From: Nocardioides sp. B-3
GTDB taxonomy: Bacteria; Actinomycetota; Actinomycetes; Propionibacteriales; Nocardioidaceae
Assembly: GCF_024703895.1 (NCBI RefSeq)
Contig: NZ_CP087968.1
Coordinates: 3,472,001 to 3,536,000, forward strand
Direction: 5' to 3'
Length of the DNA stretch: 64,000 nucleotides
In this document: in pieces, positions 21,623-33,749 of the stretch
Layout of the letters: every line of letters starts with the position of its first letter
Position numbering within the stretch: position 1 is the stretch's first letter
Made by a program: the position numbers and the translations under genes
The notes under the pieces: generated by a model
Database searches by the model: none
What the model saw: the letters and a program-made list of their open reading frames with translations, nothing else
Told to the model about the DNA's origin: nothing

Positions 21623-21855
21623 GAGAGGGTCCTCCATGTTCCGAACGCCACCCGGAGCCGAGCTGCCCGGGTGATCGCGCTCACCTTATGGAGCAATACG
21701 TGTCACCGGAAGCCCCCAGCGGATGGTTTCGTGTAACACCCGCGTTTCGCTGACGTTCATCCGCAGATCGGCGTCATTCGCAAGGCGATGAGTTGCCTGC
21801 CGACACGCACCTGTGATGCATGGGGCTGGTGTGACTTGGGACTAGGGTCGATCCC
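21623..21855. promoter_or_regulatory. Divergent intergenic region, protease / ftsK
   Basis: About 230 bp separating the minus-strand protease from plus-strand ftsK. It is lower in GC than its neighbours and must hold both promoters. I see no clear operator or riboswitch. Confidence 0.4.
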
Positions 21856-24488
21856 ATGGCGACCCGTACGTCTTCCCCGCCGGGTTCGCGGAGTTCGAGC
21901 ACGTCCAAGACGAGTGCGACCACGCGATCCCGGAGTACCAGCTCCAAGCGACCGACCACCAAGCCGGCGCGCGGCAGGTCCGCGCCCGCGCGCGGTGCCG
22001 CCAAGTCGCGCACCCCGGCGAAGCGACCGGCGCCACGCGCCGTACATGCACGGTCCAGTCCCGTCTCGCGCACCTTCGGCGCGCTCGGACACGTCGTCGC
22101 GTCGATCTGGCTGGGCATCGCCCACACCGTCGGTGCGATCGCGCGCTCCATCGGGCGCTCGGCGCGTGACCTCGAGCCCGAGCACCGTCGCGACGGCGCC
22201 GGCCTGTTCCCCGGTGGGCCTCGCCCTCGGTCATCGCCGCCGCCGTCTGGTGGCAGCTGCCCGGCGGCGTCATGGAGTTCATGCGGCAGATGACCGCCGG
22301 TGCGGTCGGCAAGGTCGGCTGGCTCGTCCCGTTCTTCGTCCTGTACGCCGGCTGGCGCACCCTGCGCGATCCCGAGCACAACGGCCCGGTGGGCCGTCAG
22401 GTCATCGGCTGGTCCGCGTTCGCGCTCGGCCTCCTCGGCATTGTGCACATCGCCAACGGCAACCCGCAGCCCGAGCTGGGCGATGCCAGCGAGCTGCAGC
22501 AGGCCGGTGGAGCCGTCGGCTTCGTCGTGTCGAGCCTGCTGCTCGACCTGCTGCGCACCGCCTACGTCGTGGTGCCGGTGCTGGCCCTGCTCGCGCTCTT
22601 CGGCGTGCTGATCATCACCGCGACGCCGGTCTACCAGATCCCGGTGAAGCTGGCCGCGACCCGCGACAAGCTCCTCGGCCGCACGTCCCCCTCGGACGAC
22701 GCGAGCGAGGACGACACCACCACCAAGCCGATCCGCACGCGTCGACGCGGCATGCTCGACGAGATCGACCCGGACATGGGTGACCCCGCCTACGACAGCC
22801 CGGTGCTCTCGGACCGCGAGATCAAGAAGCGGCGCAAGAAGTCCGACGTGTCCGCGACGGACGACGATGTCGACCTCGGCATCGACCTGTTCGCCGACGC
22901 GCCGACCGAGGTGACCCCGGTGGTCGCGCCCGTCGACTCGACGGGCGACCTCGTCGCGCCGCCCCACACGCCGCTGCCGCAGCGCGTCGAGCAGCTCGCG
23001 CTGTCCGGGTGACATCACCTACTCGTTGCCCGCCAACGAGGTGCTCAAGCCGGGTTCGGCGCACAAGGCCCGCTCCAAGGCCAGCGACGCCGTGGTGGAG
23101 CGGCTGATGCAGGTGATGGAGGAGTTCGGCATCGACGCCGCCGTCACCGGCTACACCCGCGGCCCGACCGTCACCCGCTACGAGGTCGAGCTCGGCCCGG
23201 CGGTCAAGGTCGAGAAGGTCACTGCCCTCTCCAAGAACATCGCCTACGCCGTCGCGTCGGCGGACGTCCGGATCCTGTCGCCGATCCCGGGCAAGTCCGC
23301 CATCGGCATCGAGATCCCCAACATCGACAAGGAGATCGTCTCCCTCGGCGACGTGCTCCGCTCCAACACCGCACGCTCGGACCACCACCCGATGGTGGCC
23401 GGCCTCGGCAAGGACGTCGAGGGCGGCTTCGTGGTCGCCAACATGTCGAAGATGCCGCACCTGCTCGTCGCCGGCGCCACCGGCTCGGGCAAGTCGTCGT
23501 TCATCAACTCGCTGATCACCTCGATCCTGATGCGCTCGACGCCCGACGAGGTGCGGATGATCCCGGTCGACCCCAAGCGGGTCGAGCTGAACGCCTACGA
23601 GGGCGTGCCGCACCTGATCACCCCGATCATCACCAACCCGAAGAAGGCCGCCGAGGCACTCGCCCGGGTCGTGCGCGAGATGGACATGCGCTACGACGAC
23701 TCGGCCAACTTCGGGTTCCGGCACATCGACGACTTCAACAAGGCCGTGCGCGCCGGCAAGGTGGAGGTCCCGCCCGGCTCCGAGCGCAAGGTGTCGCCGT
23801 ACCCCTATCTCCCGGTGATCGTCGACGAGCTCGCCGACCTGATGATGGTCGCCCCGCGCGACGTCGAGGACTCGGTCGTGCGCATCACCCAGCTCGCCCG
23901 TGCCGCGGGCATCCACCTCGTGCTCGCCACGCAGCGGCCGTCGGTCGACGTCGTGACCGGGCTGATCAAGGCCAACGTGCCGTCGCGGCTCGCGTTCGCG
24001 ACCTCGTCGCTCGGCGACAGCCGCGTCATCCTCGACCAGCCGGGTGCTGAGAAGCTCGTCGGGCAGGGTGACGGACTCTTCCTCCCGATGGGCCAGAGCA
24101 AGCCGGTGCGTGTCCGGGGGTCCCGGGTCACCGAGGCCGAGATCCACCAGTCGTCGCGCACTGCAAGACCCAGCTCGAGCCGACCTACATCGAGGACGTC
24201 ACCGCACCGCAGGCCGCCAAGCGCGAGATCGACGACGACATCGGCGACGACATGGAGCTCGTCGTCCGGGCGATCGAGCTGGTCGTCTCCACGCAGTTCG
24301 GGTCCACGTCGATGCTGCAGCGCAAGCTCCGCGTCGGCTTCGCCAAGGCCGGCCGACTGATGGACATCATGGAGAGCCGTGGCGTGGTCGGACCCAGTGA
24401 GGGTTCGAAGGCGCGCGACGTGCTGGTCAAGCCGGACGAGATCGACGCTGTCATTGCCACGCTCGAGGGGGAATGTGATGGGTGCTGA
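21856..24488 (+). CDS. ftsK: DNA translocase FtsK/SpoIIIE
   Basis: Septal DNA pump that clears chromosomal DNA during division. Ser/Thr/Lys-rich N-terminal tail, about four membrane helices (22.2-22.65 kb), charged linker, motor domain with Walker [11 protein letters not shown] and [11 protein letters not shown], and the C-terminal gamma winged helix ([20 protein letters not shown]) that reads orientation sequences. About 880 aa. Breaks: two close together near 22213 and 22233 (both CCTGG; restoring gives LFLVGLALVIAAAV), one at 23011 and one at 24153 (CCAGG read as CCAG). Missense at CCWGG also shows, e.g. IPVDPKRVE for the usual ILVDPKRVE. Confidence 0.95.
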
Positions 24489-25534
24489 ACTTCGCGATCT
24501 GGACCTCGAGGCCGAGGGCTCGGAGATCACGGGAGAGTCGTTGTCACTGACGCCGGACGCGGTCGAGGTACGCCGCAACGCCGGCCTCGCAGCGGGAGTC
24601 GGTGTGGTCGCCTCGGCGGTCGCGATCGCCTACCTCGCACGCGCGGTGGCCAGCGGGGGAGTGCTGGACTGGATGCTGGCCACGGTCATGGGGCTGCTGG
24701 GCGGCTACTGGTTGCTGACCTTCCTCGACGCACGCACGCCGCTGCTGGTGGCCGACGCCCGGGGTGTGCGCATCCGGCTCGGTCGCACGTGGCGTGGACT
24801 GCCGTGGAGTGCAGTCGAGCACGTCGAGCACACGCCCCGACGAGGTGCCCTGCGCGACGGCCGGCTCGTGATCAGCGCGCACAACGAGGAGAAGCTGCTG
24901 GCCGAGCTCGACGCCTCCGGGCGTCGCCGGCGAGCATGTCCACCCCGGTTGTACGGCGCACCCTTCGCCGTACCCCTCGGGCTCGCGACGCGCGTCGTCG
25001 GTGCCGGGGACGACCTCGGCGCCGCCCTCAGAACGCGTCGCCCACCGGGCGGGCGACGTCGTGGTGATCGACCCGACGACCGTCGAGGTCGACGACGAGC
25101 ACGACCTCGGAAGACGCCTTCATCGACGAGGACGACACCCCGCACGCCCGCGCGTCGCTGCGGGACCCGCGGCCGTTGCTTGCCGTCGGCATCGCCAAGC
25201 TCGCCGCGCTCGCTCCGAAGCGACGCGAGCGCGAGATCGAGGAGGAAGACGTCCACGACGTCGACCTCGAGGACGATGTCGAGCCCGAGCCGATCGTGGC
25301 GAGCGAGACTCCTGCGCCGCTGCGCGAGTCCGCGGCCGGTCGACGCAGCGAGGCGCACTGGACCTGCCGGTCCGGGAGACAGAGCTCGAGGGGCGCGAGC
25401 TGCGCCGCCCGGGCAGCGTCAGCCTCGTCGAGGACACCCGGGTCTGGGGTGAGCGGGTGCGCCCGATCGCCCGGGGCGGCGACGCCGTCGACCCGATCGT
25501 GCTGGACGACTTCGAGGTCGAGGCCCGCCGCTGA
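24478..25534 (+). CDS. Membrane protein of unknown function between ftsK and rodZ-like gene
   Basis: ATG overlaps the end of ftsK. About 350 aa: two N-terminal membrane helices ([19 protein letters not shown] and [19 protein letters not shown]), a conserved soluble block ([41 protein letters not shown]), then a long acidic/charged tail. At least three frame breaks (about 25030, 25108, 25355), the first two compatible with damaged CCTGG. Gene order next to ftsK and an HTH/RodZ protein suggests a cell-envelope or division role, but that is inference. Confidence 0.7.
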
Positions 25535-25538
25535 CCCC

Positions 25539-26246
25539 GTCATCGGACCGGAGCTCCTCGCCGCGCGCACGCGTCTCGGCCTCACCGTCGACCAGCTGGC
25601 CGACCGCACCCGCATCCGCCCCCACGTCATCGAGTCCATCGAGGTCGACGACTTCGCGCCGTGCGGTGGCGACTTCTACGCCCGGGGCCACCTGCGCACC
25701 CCGGCCCGCGTGCTCGGCGTCGACGTGGCGCCGATGCTCGCGTCCTACGACGAGCGCTACGCCCACGCCGAGATCAACCCGCGCCGGGTCTTCGAGGCCG
25801 AGCTGGCCACGGGTGCCAACGGCTCCGATCCGCAGCACCCGCGGGGACCCAACTGGTCGATGCTCGTGGCCGTCGTGATGGCGCTGGTGCTCTGCTGGTC
25901 GATCGCCCGTCTCGTCATGGACGCCCCGCCCGAGCTGCGTGGGTCCGCGCCGGTGCTCAACGGTTCCGGGGGGCCCGGCGGCGCGGGTGCCACCGCGCTG
26001 GGCGACCCGGTGCCGGTCGTGCTGACCGCCACCACGGGCGGCGCCCACATCGTCGTGCGCGACGGCTCAGCGGAGATCGTCTTCAAGGGCAACCTCGCCG
26101 TCGGTGAGGTCAAGGAGCTCGAGGCCGCACCGCCGGTGCGTGTCCTGACGACCGACGGGTCCGTGACCGTCTCCCTCGACGGCCGGGACGCCAAGCCGAT
26201 CGGCGAGGCCGGCGTCGGCGGGCAGGGCACCTACGTCGCCCGCTGA
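25539..26246 (+). CDS. RodZ-like HTH and single-pass membrane protein
   Basis: N-terminal HTH_25 fold (ELLAARTRLGLTVDQLADRTRIRPHVIESIE), one membrane segment (WSMLVAVVMALVLCWSIARLV) and a C-terminal DUF4115-type beta domain (VVLTATTGGAHIVVRDG, GTYVAR end). This is the architecture of RodZ, which links the cytoskeleton to the wall-synthesis machinery. No normal start codon is visible at the expected place just after the previous stop, so the 5' end is uncertain; an indel may hide it. Confidence 0.75.
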   Translation, partial: VIGPELLAARTRLGLTVDQLADRTRIRPHVIESIEVDDFAPCGGDFYARGHLRTPARVLGVDVAPMLASYDERYAHAEINPRRVFEAELATGANGSDPQHPRGPNWSMLVAVVMALVLCWSIARLVMDAPPELRGSAPVLNGSGGPGGAGATALGDPVPVVLTATTGGAHIVVRDGSAEIVFKGNLAVGEVKELEAAPPVRVLTTDGSVTVSLDGRDAKPIGEAGVGGQGTYVAR

Positions 26247-26318
26247 CCCCTGTGTGGCGACTCCCACGCGCGTCGCGAAGAGGTCTCGGGGCGCGGGACG
26301 CGGCATACTCGGTCTGCG

Positions 26319-27808
26319 ATGACGACTACTTCTGCTGCCCCCACCCGGGCTGATGCCGAGACCCCGATGAGCGTGGCTGTGGTGACCCTCGGCTGCGCCC
26401 GCAACGAGGTCGACTCCGAGGAGCTCGCGGGGCGCCTCGAGGCGGGCGGGTTCGTGCTCGTCGCCGAGCCGGCCGACGCCGACACCGTGCTGGTCAACAC
26501 CTGCGGCTTCGTCGAGGCCGCCAAGAAGGACTCGGTCGACACGCTGCTCGCGGCGGCCGACCTCAAGGAGACCGGCAAGACGCAGGCCGTGGTGGCGGTG
26601 GGCTGCCCGGCCGAGCGCTACGGCAAGGACCTCGCCGAGTCGCTGCCCGAGGCCGACGCGATCCTCGGTTTCGACGACTACCCAGACATCGCCGCCAAGC
26701 TGCGCTCGATCGTCGCGGGCGAGGTCCACCACCCGCACACGCCGTCCGACCGTCGCCGGCTGCTGCCGATCTCGCCGGTCGACCGCGACGCGTCGGGCAT
26801 CTCCGTGCCCGGCCACGCCGACTCCGTCGCGGACACCACGGAGATCGGCCGGGGTGCGCCGGCGACCGGCCCCCGGTCGTACGCCGAAGGCTGGACGCCG
26901 GACCGATGGCACCGCTCAAGCTGGCCAGCGGGTGTGATCGCCGGTGCTCCTTCTGTGCGATCCCCAGCTTCCGCGGCTCGTTCGTCAGCCGCCGTCCGAG
27001 CGACGTGCTGCAGGAAGCCCAGTGGCTGGCGACGCAGGACATCAAGGAGCTCTTCCTCGTCAGCGAGAACTCCACGTCCTACGGCAAGGACCTCGGTGAC
27101 CTGCGCCTGCTCGAGACCATGCTTCCCGAGCTGGCCGCCATCGAGGGCATCGCCCGCGTGCGGGTGTCCTACCTGCAGCCGGCCGAGACCCGACCCGGCC
27201 TGATCGAGGCGATCGCCGACACCCCGGGTGTCGTGCCCTACTTCGACCTGTCCTTCCAGCACGCCAGCGCGACGGTGCTGCGGCGGATGCGCCGCTTCGG
27301 CGACCCGGAGAGCTTCCTCGACCTGCTGGAGCGCATCCGCAAGCTCAGTCCGCTGGCCGGCGTGCGGTCCAACGTCATCGTCGGTTTCCCCGGGGAGACC
27401 GAGGACGACCTGAACACCCTGTGCGACTTCCTCGAGGCCGCGCGCATGGACGTCACCGGTGTCTTCGGCTACTCCGACGAGGACGGCACCGAGGCCGCGT
27501 CCTACGACGGCAAGCTCGACGACGACGAGGTGCGCGCCCGCACCGAGCACGTCACCGCGCTCGTCGAGGAGTTGAACTCGCAGCGCGCCGAGGAGCGCAT
27601 CGGCGAGACCGTGAGCGTGCTCGTCGAGTCCGTGGAGGACGGCGTCGTCGAGGGCCGGGCCGAGCACCGGGGCCCCGAGGTCGACGGCACCACGACCCTC
27701 GACGGCTCCGACGCACGGATCGGCGATCTCGTCACCGCGGAGGTCATCGCGACCGATGGCGTCGACCTCGTCGCCGTACCCCTCGACACCGATGGAGACC
27801 GCGCATGA
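26319..27808 (+). CDS. rimO: Ribosomal protein S12 methylthiotransferase
   Basis: Radical-SAM enzyme that methylthiolates an aspartate of ribosomal protein S12. N-terminal UPF0004 domain ([28 protein letters not shown]), radical-SAM cysteines in [30 protein letters not shown] and a C-terminal TRAM domain. About 495 aa. One break near 26893 (CCTGG read as CTGG; restoring gives [14 protein letters not shown]). Its stop overlaps the pgsA start (ATGA). Confidence 0.95.
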
Positions 27809-28425
27809 CCACCACCGAGAACCGGGTCTCCAACTTCAACATCGCCAACGTGCTGACGGTGCTGCGCATCGCGCTCGTGCCGGTCCCGGGCTGGGCGCTG
27901 CTGCACGACGGCGGCGACTCGACCCTGTGGCGCTGGATCGCCTTCGGCATCTTCGTCGGCGCCATGATCACCGACAAGATCGACGGCGACCCGGCGCGCA
28001 AGCACAACCTGATCACCGACTTCGGCAAGATTGCCGACCCGATCGCCGACAAGGCCATCACCGGGATGGCGTTCATCGGCCTGTCGCTGGTCGGCGACAT
28101 CTGGTGGTGGGTCACCATCGTGGTGCTCATCCGCGAGTGGAGCGTGACGCTGCTGCGCCTGTCGGTGCTCAAGCAGGTCGTCATCCCGGCCGCGATGAGC
28201 GGCAAGGTCAAGACGACCCTCCGGGCCATCGCGTTGTCCGGCCTGATGCTGCCGCTGCCGCACGGGGACGCGCACGGTGGCGCCTTCGACGCGTGGGGCG
28301 GCTTCGGCGAGGTGCTCTTCTACCTCAGCCGGGTGTTCCTCGCCGGCGCGGTGATCATGACGCTGTGGTCGGGCTACGAGTTCTTCCGCGCGGTCTGGCA
28401 GCAGAGGCGTACGCCGACGGCCTGA
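27805..28425 (+). CDS. pgsA: CDP-diacylglycerol-glycerol-3-phosphate 3-phosphatidyltransferase
   Basis: Integral membrane enzyme making phosphatidylglycerophosphate. The CDP-alcohol phosphotransferase motif D-x2-D-G-x2-A-R-x8-G-x3-D-x3-D is complete ([18 protein letters not shown], then KIADPIAD). About five membrane helices, 206 aa, no frame break. The Pro in DGDPAR replaces the usual Leu and lies in CCCGG where CCTGG is expected, so it is probably a base error. Followed by a terminator. Confidence 0.95.
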   Translation: MTTTENRVSNFNIANVLTVLRIALVPVPGWALLHDGGDSTLWRWIAFGIFVGAMITDKIDGDPARKHNLITDFGKIADPIADKAITGMAFIGLSLVGDIWWWVTIVVLIREWSVTLLRLSVLKQVVIPAAMSGKVKTTLRAIALSGLMLPLPHGDAHGGAFDAWGGFGEVLFYLSRVFLAGAVIMTLWSGYEFFRAVWQQRRTPTA

Positions 28426-28436
28426 CGGCCATGGAC

Positions 28437-28464
28437 GAAAGACCCGACGAGCGTCGGGTCTTTC
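28437..28464 (+). terminator. Hairpin terminator after pgsA
   Basis: GAAAGACCCGACG / CGTCGGGTCTTTC: 13-bp perfect stem with a 2-nt loop and a T-rich 3' arm. Ends the ftsK-to-pgsA unit. Confidence 0.85.
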
Positions 28465-28670
28465 GGTGATTTTGTGGTGAATCTCTGTGCTCGACGCGGA
28501 TCCTGTCGCAATTTCTTCGTTCGCCGGGGGTCCGTGCGCCGGATGCTGGGGTTACCCTTCGGGTTCGCGTGGCGTGGTCAGCCTCACACCCCGCGTTCGC
28601 AGGGTCCGGGTCCCTGACGTTTTCCACGTATCCCTCACCAGCCTTGAGAAGGGTTTCCGTCTTGTTCGCC
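28465..28670. promoter_or_regulatory. Leader of the secreted nucleotidase gene
   Basis: About 200 bp with no supported gene. It must contain the promoter of the nucleotidase. No operator recognised. Confidence 0.35.
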
Positions 28671-30994
28671 ATGCTCAGTTCTCGTTCGGGTGGAGGTGGT
28701 CTCAAGCGTCGCGCAATCGTCGCCGCGGCCGCCGCCAGCCCGGTCGCCGCTCCGCTCTCCGTGGTCGGCCTCACTGCTACGCCGGCCCACGCCGCGCCAG
28801 TCACCATCAACTCCGGTCGGCATCAACGACTTCCACGGACGGATGAACCTGTCCGAGGACACGTCGTCCTCCAAGAACACCAACACCGTGAAGTTCGCAG
28901 GAACGGTCGCCAACGTCGCGGCCAGTGCAGCCAACCCGATCGTCGTGGGTGCCGGTGACCTGATCGGTGCCTCGGACTTCGCGTCCAGCATCGCCAAGGA
29001 CCAGCCCACCATCGACGTGCTGAACACCGTCGGGCTGGAGGCCTCCGCCGTGGGCAACCACGAGTTCGACGCAGGCTGGACCGACCTCAAGGATCGCGTC
29101 ATGGGCCCGGTCGACGACGCGGCCTCCGCGACCGACGCCGACTGGGACTACCTCGGCGCCAACGTCTACAACAAGGGCACCACCACGCCCGCGATGCAGG
29201 AATACTCCGTCTTCGACAAGGGCGGTGTCACCGTCGCCGTCATCGGCGCGGTCACCCAGAAACCTCCTCGCTGGTCAGCCCGGACGGCATCAGCACGCTC
29301 GAGTTCGGTGACCCGATCGCCGCGGTCAACCGCGTCGCCGGCCAGCTCAGCGACGGCAACGCCGCCAACGGCGAGGCCGACGTCATCGTCGCCAGCTTCC
29401 ACGCGGGCGCGACGACGGGCACCGGCGGCAGCTCGCCGAGCACCTACGAGAAGGAGATCGCCAAGGGCGGCGAGTTCGCCAAGATGGCCGCTCTCGACGC
29501 CAGCGTCGACGTGATCTTCAACGGCCACACCCACCGGGTCTACGCATGGGACGCGCCGATTCCGGGCCAGCCCGGCGAGACCCGACCGATCATCCAGACC
29601 GGTGAATACGGCAACAACGTCGGCCGAGTCGTCCTGACCGTCGACGACGTCAGCGGTGACGTGACCTCCTACGTCTCCAAGAACGTCCCACGCACCACGG
29701 AGACCGTGGCCGAGCTCGTCGCGAAGTACCCCGCGACCGTCGGCAAGGTCAAGGACATCGTCGACGCCGCCCTCGCCAGTGCCAAGGTGATCGGCAACGT
29801 CAAGGTCGGCAACATCTCGGCCGACATCTCGCGTGCCTATGACGGCACCGCCGAGGACCGTGGCTCCGAGTCGCCACTGGGCGATCTCGTGGCCAACGCG
29901 CTGCACGACAAGCTGCCCACGAAGTTCAGGCAAGCCCGACATCGGCGTGACCAACCCGGGCGGCCTGCGCACGGACCTCGCCTTCAAGGGTGACACCACC
30001 AACAACCCCGCCAACACGGACGGGTCGGTGACCTACGCCGAGGTCGCGGGCGTCCTGCCGTTCTCCAACGACACCTCGATCGTGTCGCTGACGGGTGCGC
30101 AGTTCAAGGAGGTGCTCGAGCAGCAGTGGCAGCCCACGGGCTCCTCGCGCCCCTTCCCCGGCGCTCGGCCTGTCCGACAACGTGCAGACGATCCTCGACC
30201 CGACGCAGCCCGTCGGTTCGCGGGTGACGTCCGTGCGGGTCGACGGCAAGGTGCTCGACCCCAAGGCGACGTACAAGATCTCGACCTTCACGTTCCCGGC
30301 CGCCGGTGGCGACAACTTCACGTCCTTCCGGAAGGGCACCTCGTCGGTGACCGGCCTGCTCGACCGGGACCTGTTCCGGCAGTTCTTCGAGGCCAGCGCG
30401 ACACCGGTTGCTCCCGACTTCGCTCGGCAGCAGGTCTACGCGACCGGGCTCAAGGAGACCTACCGGGCCGGCGAGAAGGCCAGCATCGTCTTCACCCGCC
30501 TCGACATGGGTGCGCGCGGTGCCCCGAAGAACTCCAAGCTGGAGCTCGTCAAGGTCAACACCGACGGCTCCACGAGGATCTTCGGCACCGTGCCGGTCGT
30601 CGACGGCAACGCCCGGGTGCTCTTCACGGTCCGCGGCGGCAAGGAGTTCAGGATCGTCGCCCGGGACTCGAAGACGACGATCGCCCGCGCCGTGGTCAGG
30701 ACCGCGCCGAAGATGTCGCACAAGGTCTTCCCGAAGGCGAAGTTCATCAGGTCGAAGCAGACCCGCGTCCGGGTCAAGGTCAAGCTCAAGTCCGAGGTCG
30801 CGATCCCGGTCAAGGGTCGCGTGACGATCCGGGTGGCAGGTCGCAAGTACAACGCCAAGGTCAAGGACGGCGTGGCCAAGGTGAAGCTGCGCAAGTTCAG
30901 CCGCCCCGGGAAGTACCGCGTCGTGGTCAAGTTCAAGGCCAACGACAACTTCGCGTCGGCTCGAGAGAAGTTCACGCTGCGCGTGCAGCGCTGA
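28671..30994 (+). CDS. Secreted 5'-nucleotidase/2',3'-cyclic phosphodiesterase family protein
   Basis: Signal peptide with basic start and cleavage at PAHA-AP, then a calcineurin-type metallophosphatase domain (INDFHGRM, GAGDLIGASDF, VGNHEFDAG, FNGHTHRVY). A 5'-nucleotidase C-terminal domain follows (VTNPGGLRTDL, GVLPFSNDTSIVSL, GLSDNV), then a ~200-aa Lys/Val-rich tail that looks like Ig-like beta domains. About 770 aa. It would dephosphorylate extracellular nucleotides for scavenging. Breaks near 28812 (restoring CCTGG gives the canonical NLVGINDFHG), 29263, 29928 and 30155, three clearly CCWGG. Next gene is a secreted nuclease: a plausible eDNA-to-nucleoside-and-phosphate pair. Confidence 0.9.
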
Positions 30995-31003
30995 TCATCG
31001 CGA

Positions 31004-31037
31004 CTGCGGCGGGCCGGATCAGCTCGGTCCGCCGCAG
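31004..31037 (+). terminator. Hairpin between nucleotidase and nuclease genes
   Basis: CTGCGGCGG / CCGCCGCAG, 9-bp perfect stem starting 10 bp after the nucleotidase stop. The remaining ~130 bp before the nuclease start holds no gene; the two genes may be separate units. Confidence 0.6.
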
Positions 31038-31165
31038 GGCGTTTCGCCCTTCGTGGTGCCCCTCGTGTAGGCGCAGCGTTCACCTCCGGTTGCTCCCCGA
31101 GTGGTCTCGTTCCGTGACCGCTCGGGGTCGACCACCCGTCGCAACAACTCTCGCTCGGAGATCTC

Positions 31166-33680
31166 ATGTACCCACGTCCACTCCTGCGGCAGACACTCGG
31201 TCTCGTCGGCCTCACGGTCGCCGCAACAAGCCTCGTCGCCGCACCCCCTGTGGCCTCCGCCAACCCCGGTGCCACTGAACTGGTCATCTCTGAGGTGTAC
31301 GGCGGTGGCGGCAACTCCGGCGCCACCTACACCCACGACTTCATCGAGCTCTACAACCCGACAGCGGCACCGATCTCGCTGACCGGCCACACGGTCGACT
31401 ACTTCTCCGCCTCCGGCGGCTCGGGCGGCAGCACGACGCTGTCCGGCACCGTGCCCGCCAAGGGCCACTACCCGGTCCAGCAGGCCATGGGCGCCGGTGG
31501 CACGACCCCGCTGCCGACCCCCGACGCCATGGGCAACCCGGCGATGAGCGGCAGCAACGGCGCGGTGGCACTCAAGAACGCCGGCACGACCGTCGACCCG
31601 GTCGGCTACGGCACCGCCACTCTCCGCGAGGGAACGGCCGCGCCGGCCCTCACCAACACCACGGCCGCCACCCGCAACGCGACACGGACCGACACCGACA
31701 ACAACGCTGCCGACTTCACCACGGCCGCGCCGGCACCTGCAGAACTCCGGCACCCCGCCGGTCGACCCGCCGGACCCGGTCGCCGTCGACAAGACCATCG
31801 CGGAGATCCAGGGCACCGGCGCCGCCAGCCCGCTGGTCAACCAGCTGGTCTCCACGACGGGCGTGGTCACGGCCGCCTTCCCCGACCGGTGGCTTCAACG
31901 GCTTCTACATCCAGACGGGCGGACCGGACACAACGCCGGGCGCCTCGGACGGACTCTTCGTCTTCGAGCCGGGTTTCCCGGCCGGCATCACGGTCGGTGA
32001 CTCGGTCGAGGTCGAGGGCACCGTCAAGGAGTTCGGTGGCCTCACCGAGATCGACGCGACCACGGTCACGGAGATCGCGTCGCTACCCGCCGCCGTACCC
32101 AACACGGAGCTGCCCGGCACGGCGTGCACGCTGCCCGGCACCGGCTGCCCCACCACGGCTGCGCTCGACGCACAGCGGGAGGAGCACGAGGGGAGGCGTT
32201 CGCGCCGACCGCCCCGATGACGGTGACGGACGCCTACGACTTCGGCGTGGCGTCGAGCAGCTTCTTCGGCGAGATCGGCATCGCGGCCGGATCGACCATC
32301 CCGCTCGTGACCCCGACCGAGGTGGTCGACGCGCAGGACACCGCCGGAATCGCCGCGCGGACCGCCTACAACGATGCCCACCGCGTCGTCCTCGACGACG
32401 GGTCGTCGTCGAACTACTGGAACACCAGCAACACCGCCGGTGCCCGGGACCTGCCGCTGCCGTGGCTGACGGCCGACCACACGGTCCGTGTGGGGACGCA
32501 GGTCACCTTCGACCAGCCGGTCGTCCTCGACTTCCGCTTCGGCTGGAAGCTGCAGCCGCAGCGCCGGGTCGTCGGCGTCCCGACCGGGCTGGTGACCTTC
32601 GAGCAGGACCGACCGGCAGCGCCTGCGGAGGTGGGCGGCGACCTGAAGCTGGCCACGTTCAACGTGCTGAACTACTTCACCACCCTCGGCAGTGAGGTGC
32701 CCGGCTGCTCCGCCTTCGTGGACCGCGACAACAACCCGATCGCCACCCGTGGCTGCTCGGGTCCGAACGGTCCGCGCGGGGCCCGGGACCGGGTCAACTT
32801 CGAGCGCCAGCAGGCCAAGATCGTGCGCGCCATCAACACGATGGACGCGGACATCGTCTCGCTGGAGGAGCTGGAGAACTCCCGCACCGTGGACGGCGGC
32901 GACCGCGACGAGGCCATCGCCGCGCTCGTCGCTGCGCTCAACGCCGACGCCGGCCGTGAGCGATGGGCCTACGTCGCCTCGCCGGCGGCGCCCCCGCGGC
33001 CGAGGACGTCATCCGCAGCGGATTCATCTACGACCCGGCCACGGTCGAGACCGTCGGTGAGAGCAAGATCCTCGACGTGCCGGCGTTCGACAACGCTCGT
33101 GAGCCCGTGGCCCAGCTGTTCAAGGGCGAGGGCGGGCCCAACGGCCAGAAGTTCGCGGTCATCGCCAACCACTTCAAGTCCAAGGGATCAGGTTTCGACG
33201 ACGGCACCGGCCGGGGCAACGCCAACCCCGATCGCATCGCCCGGGCGAAGGCACTGGTCGCGTTCGCCGATGCTTTCGCCGCCGAGCGCGGGACCGAACG
33301 GGTGTTCCTCACCGGTGACTTCAATGCCTACTCCGAGGAGGACCCGGTCCAGGGAGATCGAGGCCGCGGGCTACGTGTCGCTGAAGTCGACCGACAACCC
33401 GGACGAGGAGAGCTACAGCTTCGCCGGGACGTCCGGCTCGCTCGACCACGTCTTCGCCAACGCGGCGGCGCAGGAGATGGTCACCGGGGTCGACCTCTGG
33501 GAGATCAACGCGAACGAGTCGGTGTTCTACCAGTACAGCCGGTTCAACTACGTCGGCACGGACCTCTACCGGGCCAACGTCTTCGCGTCCTCCGACCACA
33601 ACCCGGAGGTCGTCGGGATCAAGCTGCCGGCCGGCGGCATCGACCGTGACTGCCGGTCGCGGTGCACACCACAGCAGTGA
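31166..33680 (+). CDS. Secreted ExeM/NucH-family endonuclease
   Basis: Signal peptide (LGLVGLTVAATSLVAAP, cut near SANPG), lamin-tail domain (ELVISEVYGGGGNSGATY, HDFIELYNPT), an OB-like linker (VSTTGVVTAAF, GDSVEVEGTV) and a C-terminal exonuclease/endonuclease/phosphatase domain (LKLATFNVLNYF, DIVSLEELEN, VIANHFKSKG, LTGDFNAYSE, SSDHNPEVVGI). About 840 aa. Likely degrades extracellular DNA. Breaks near 31738, 31885, 32185, 32985 and 33346; the last is CCAGG with an extra G. Confidence 0.9.
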
Positions 33681-33690
33681 CGAGCTGAGC

Positions 33691-33723
33691 CCCGGCCCGG
33701 TCATCCCCTCGGGGAGGGCCGGG
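33691..33723. terminator. Bidirectional hairpin between nuclease and GH15 genes
   Basis: CCCGGCCC / GGGCCGGG 8-bp stem, with a smaller hairpin (CCCCTCGGGG) inside its loop, in the 69-bp convergent gap. Confidence 0.5.
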
Positions 33724-33749
33724 CCGTCGGCGTGGGTGGGCAGCGCTGA

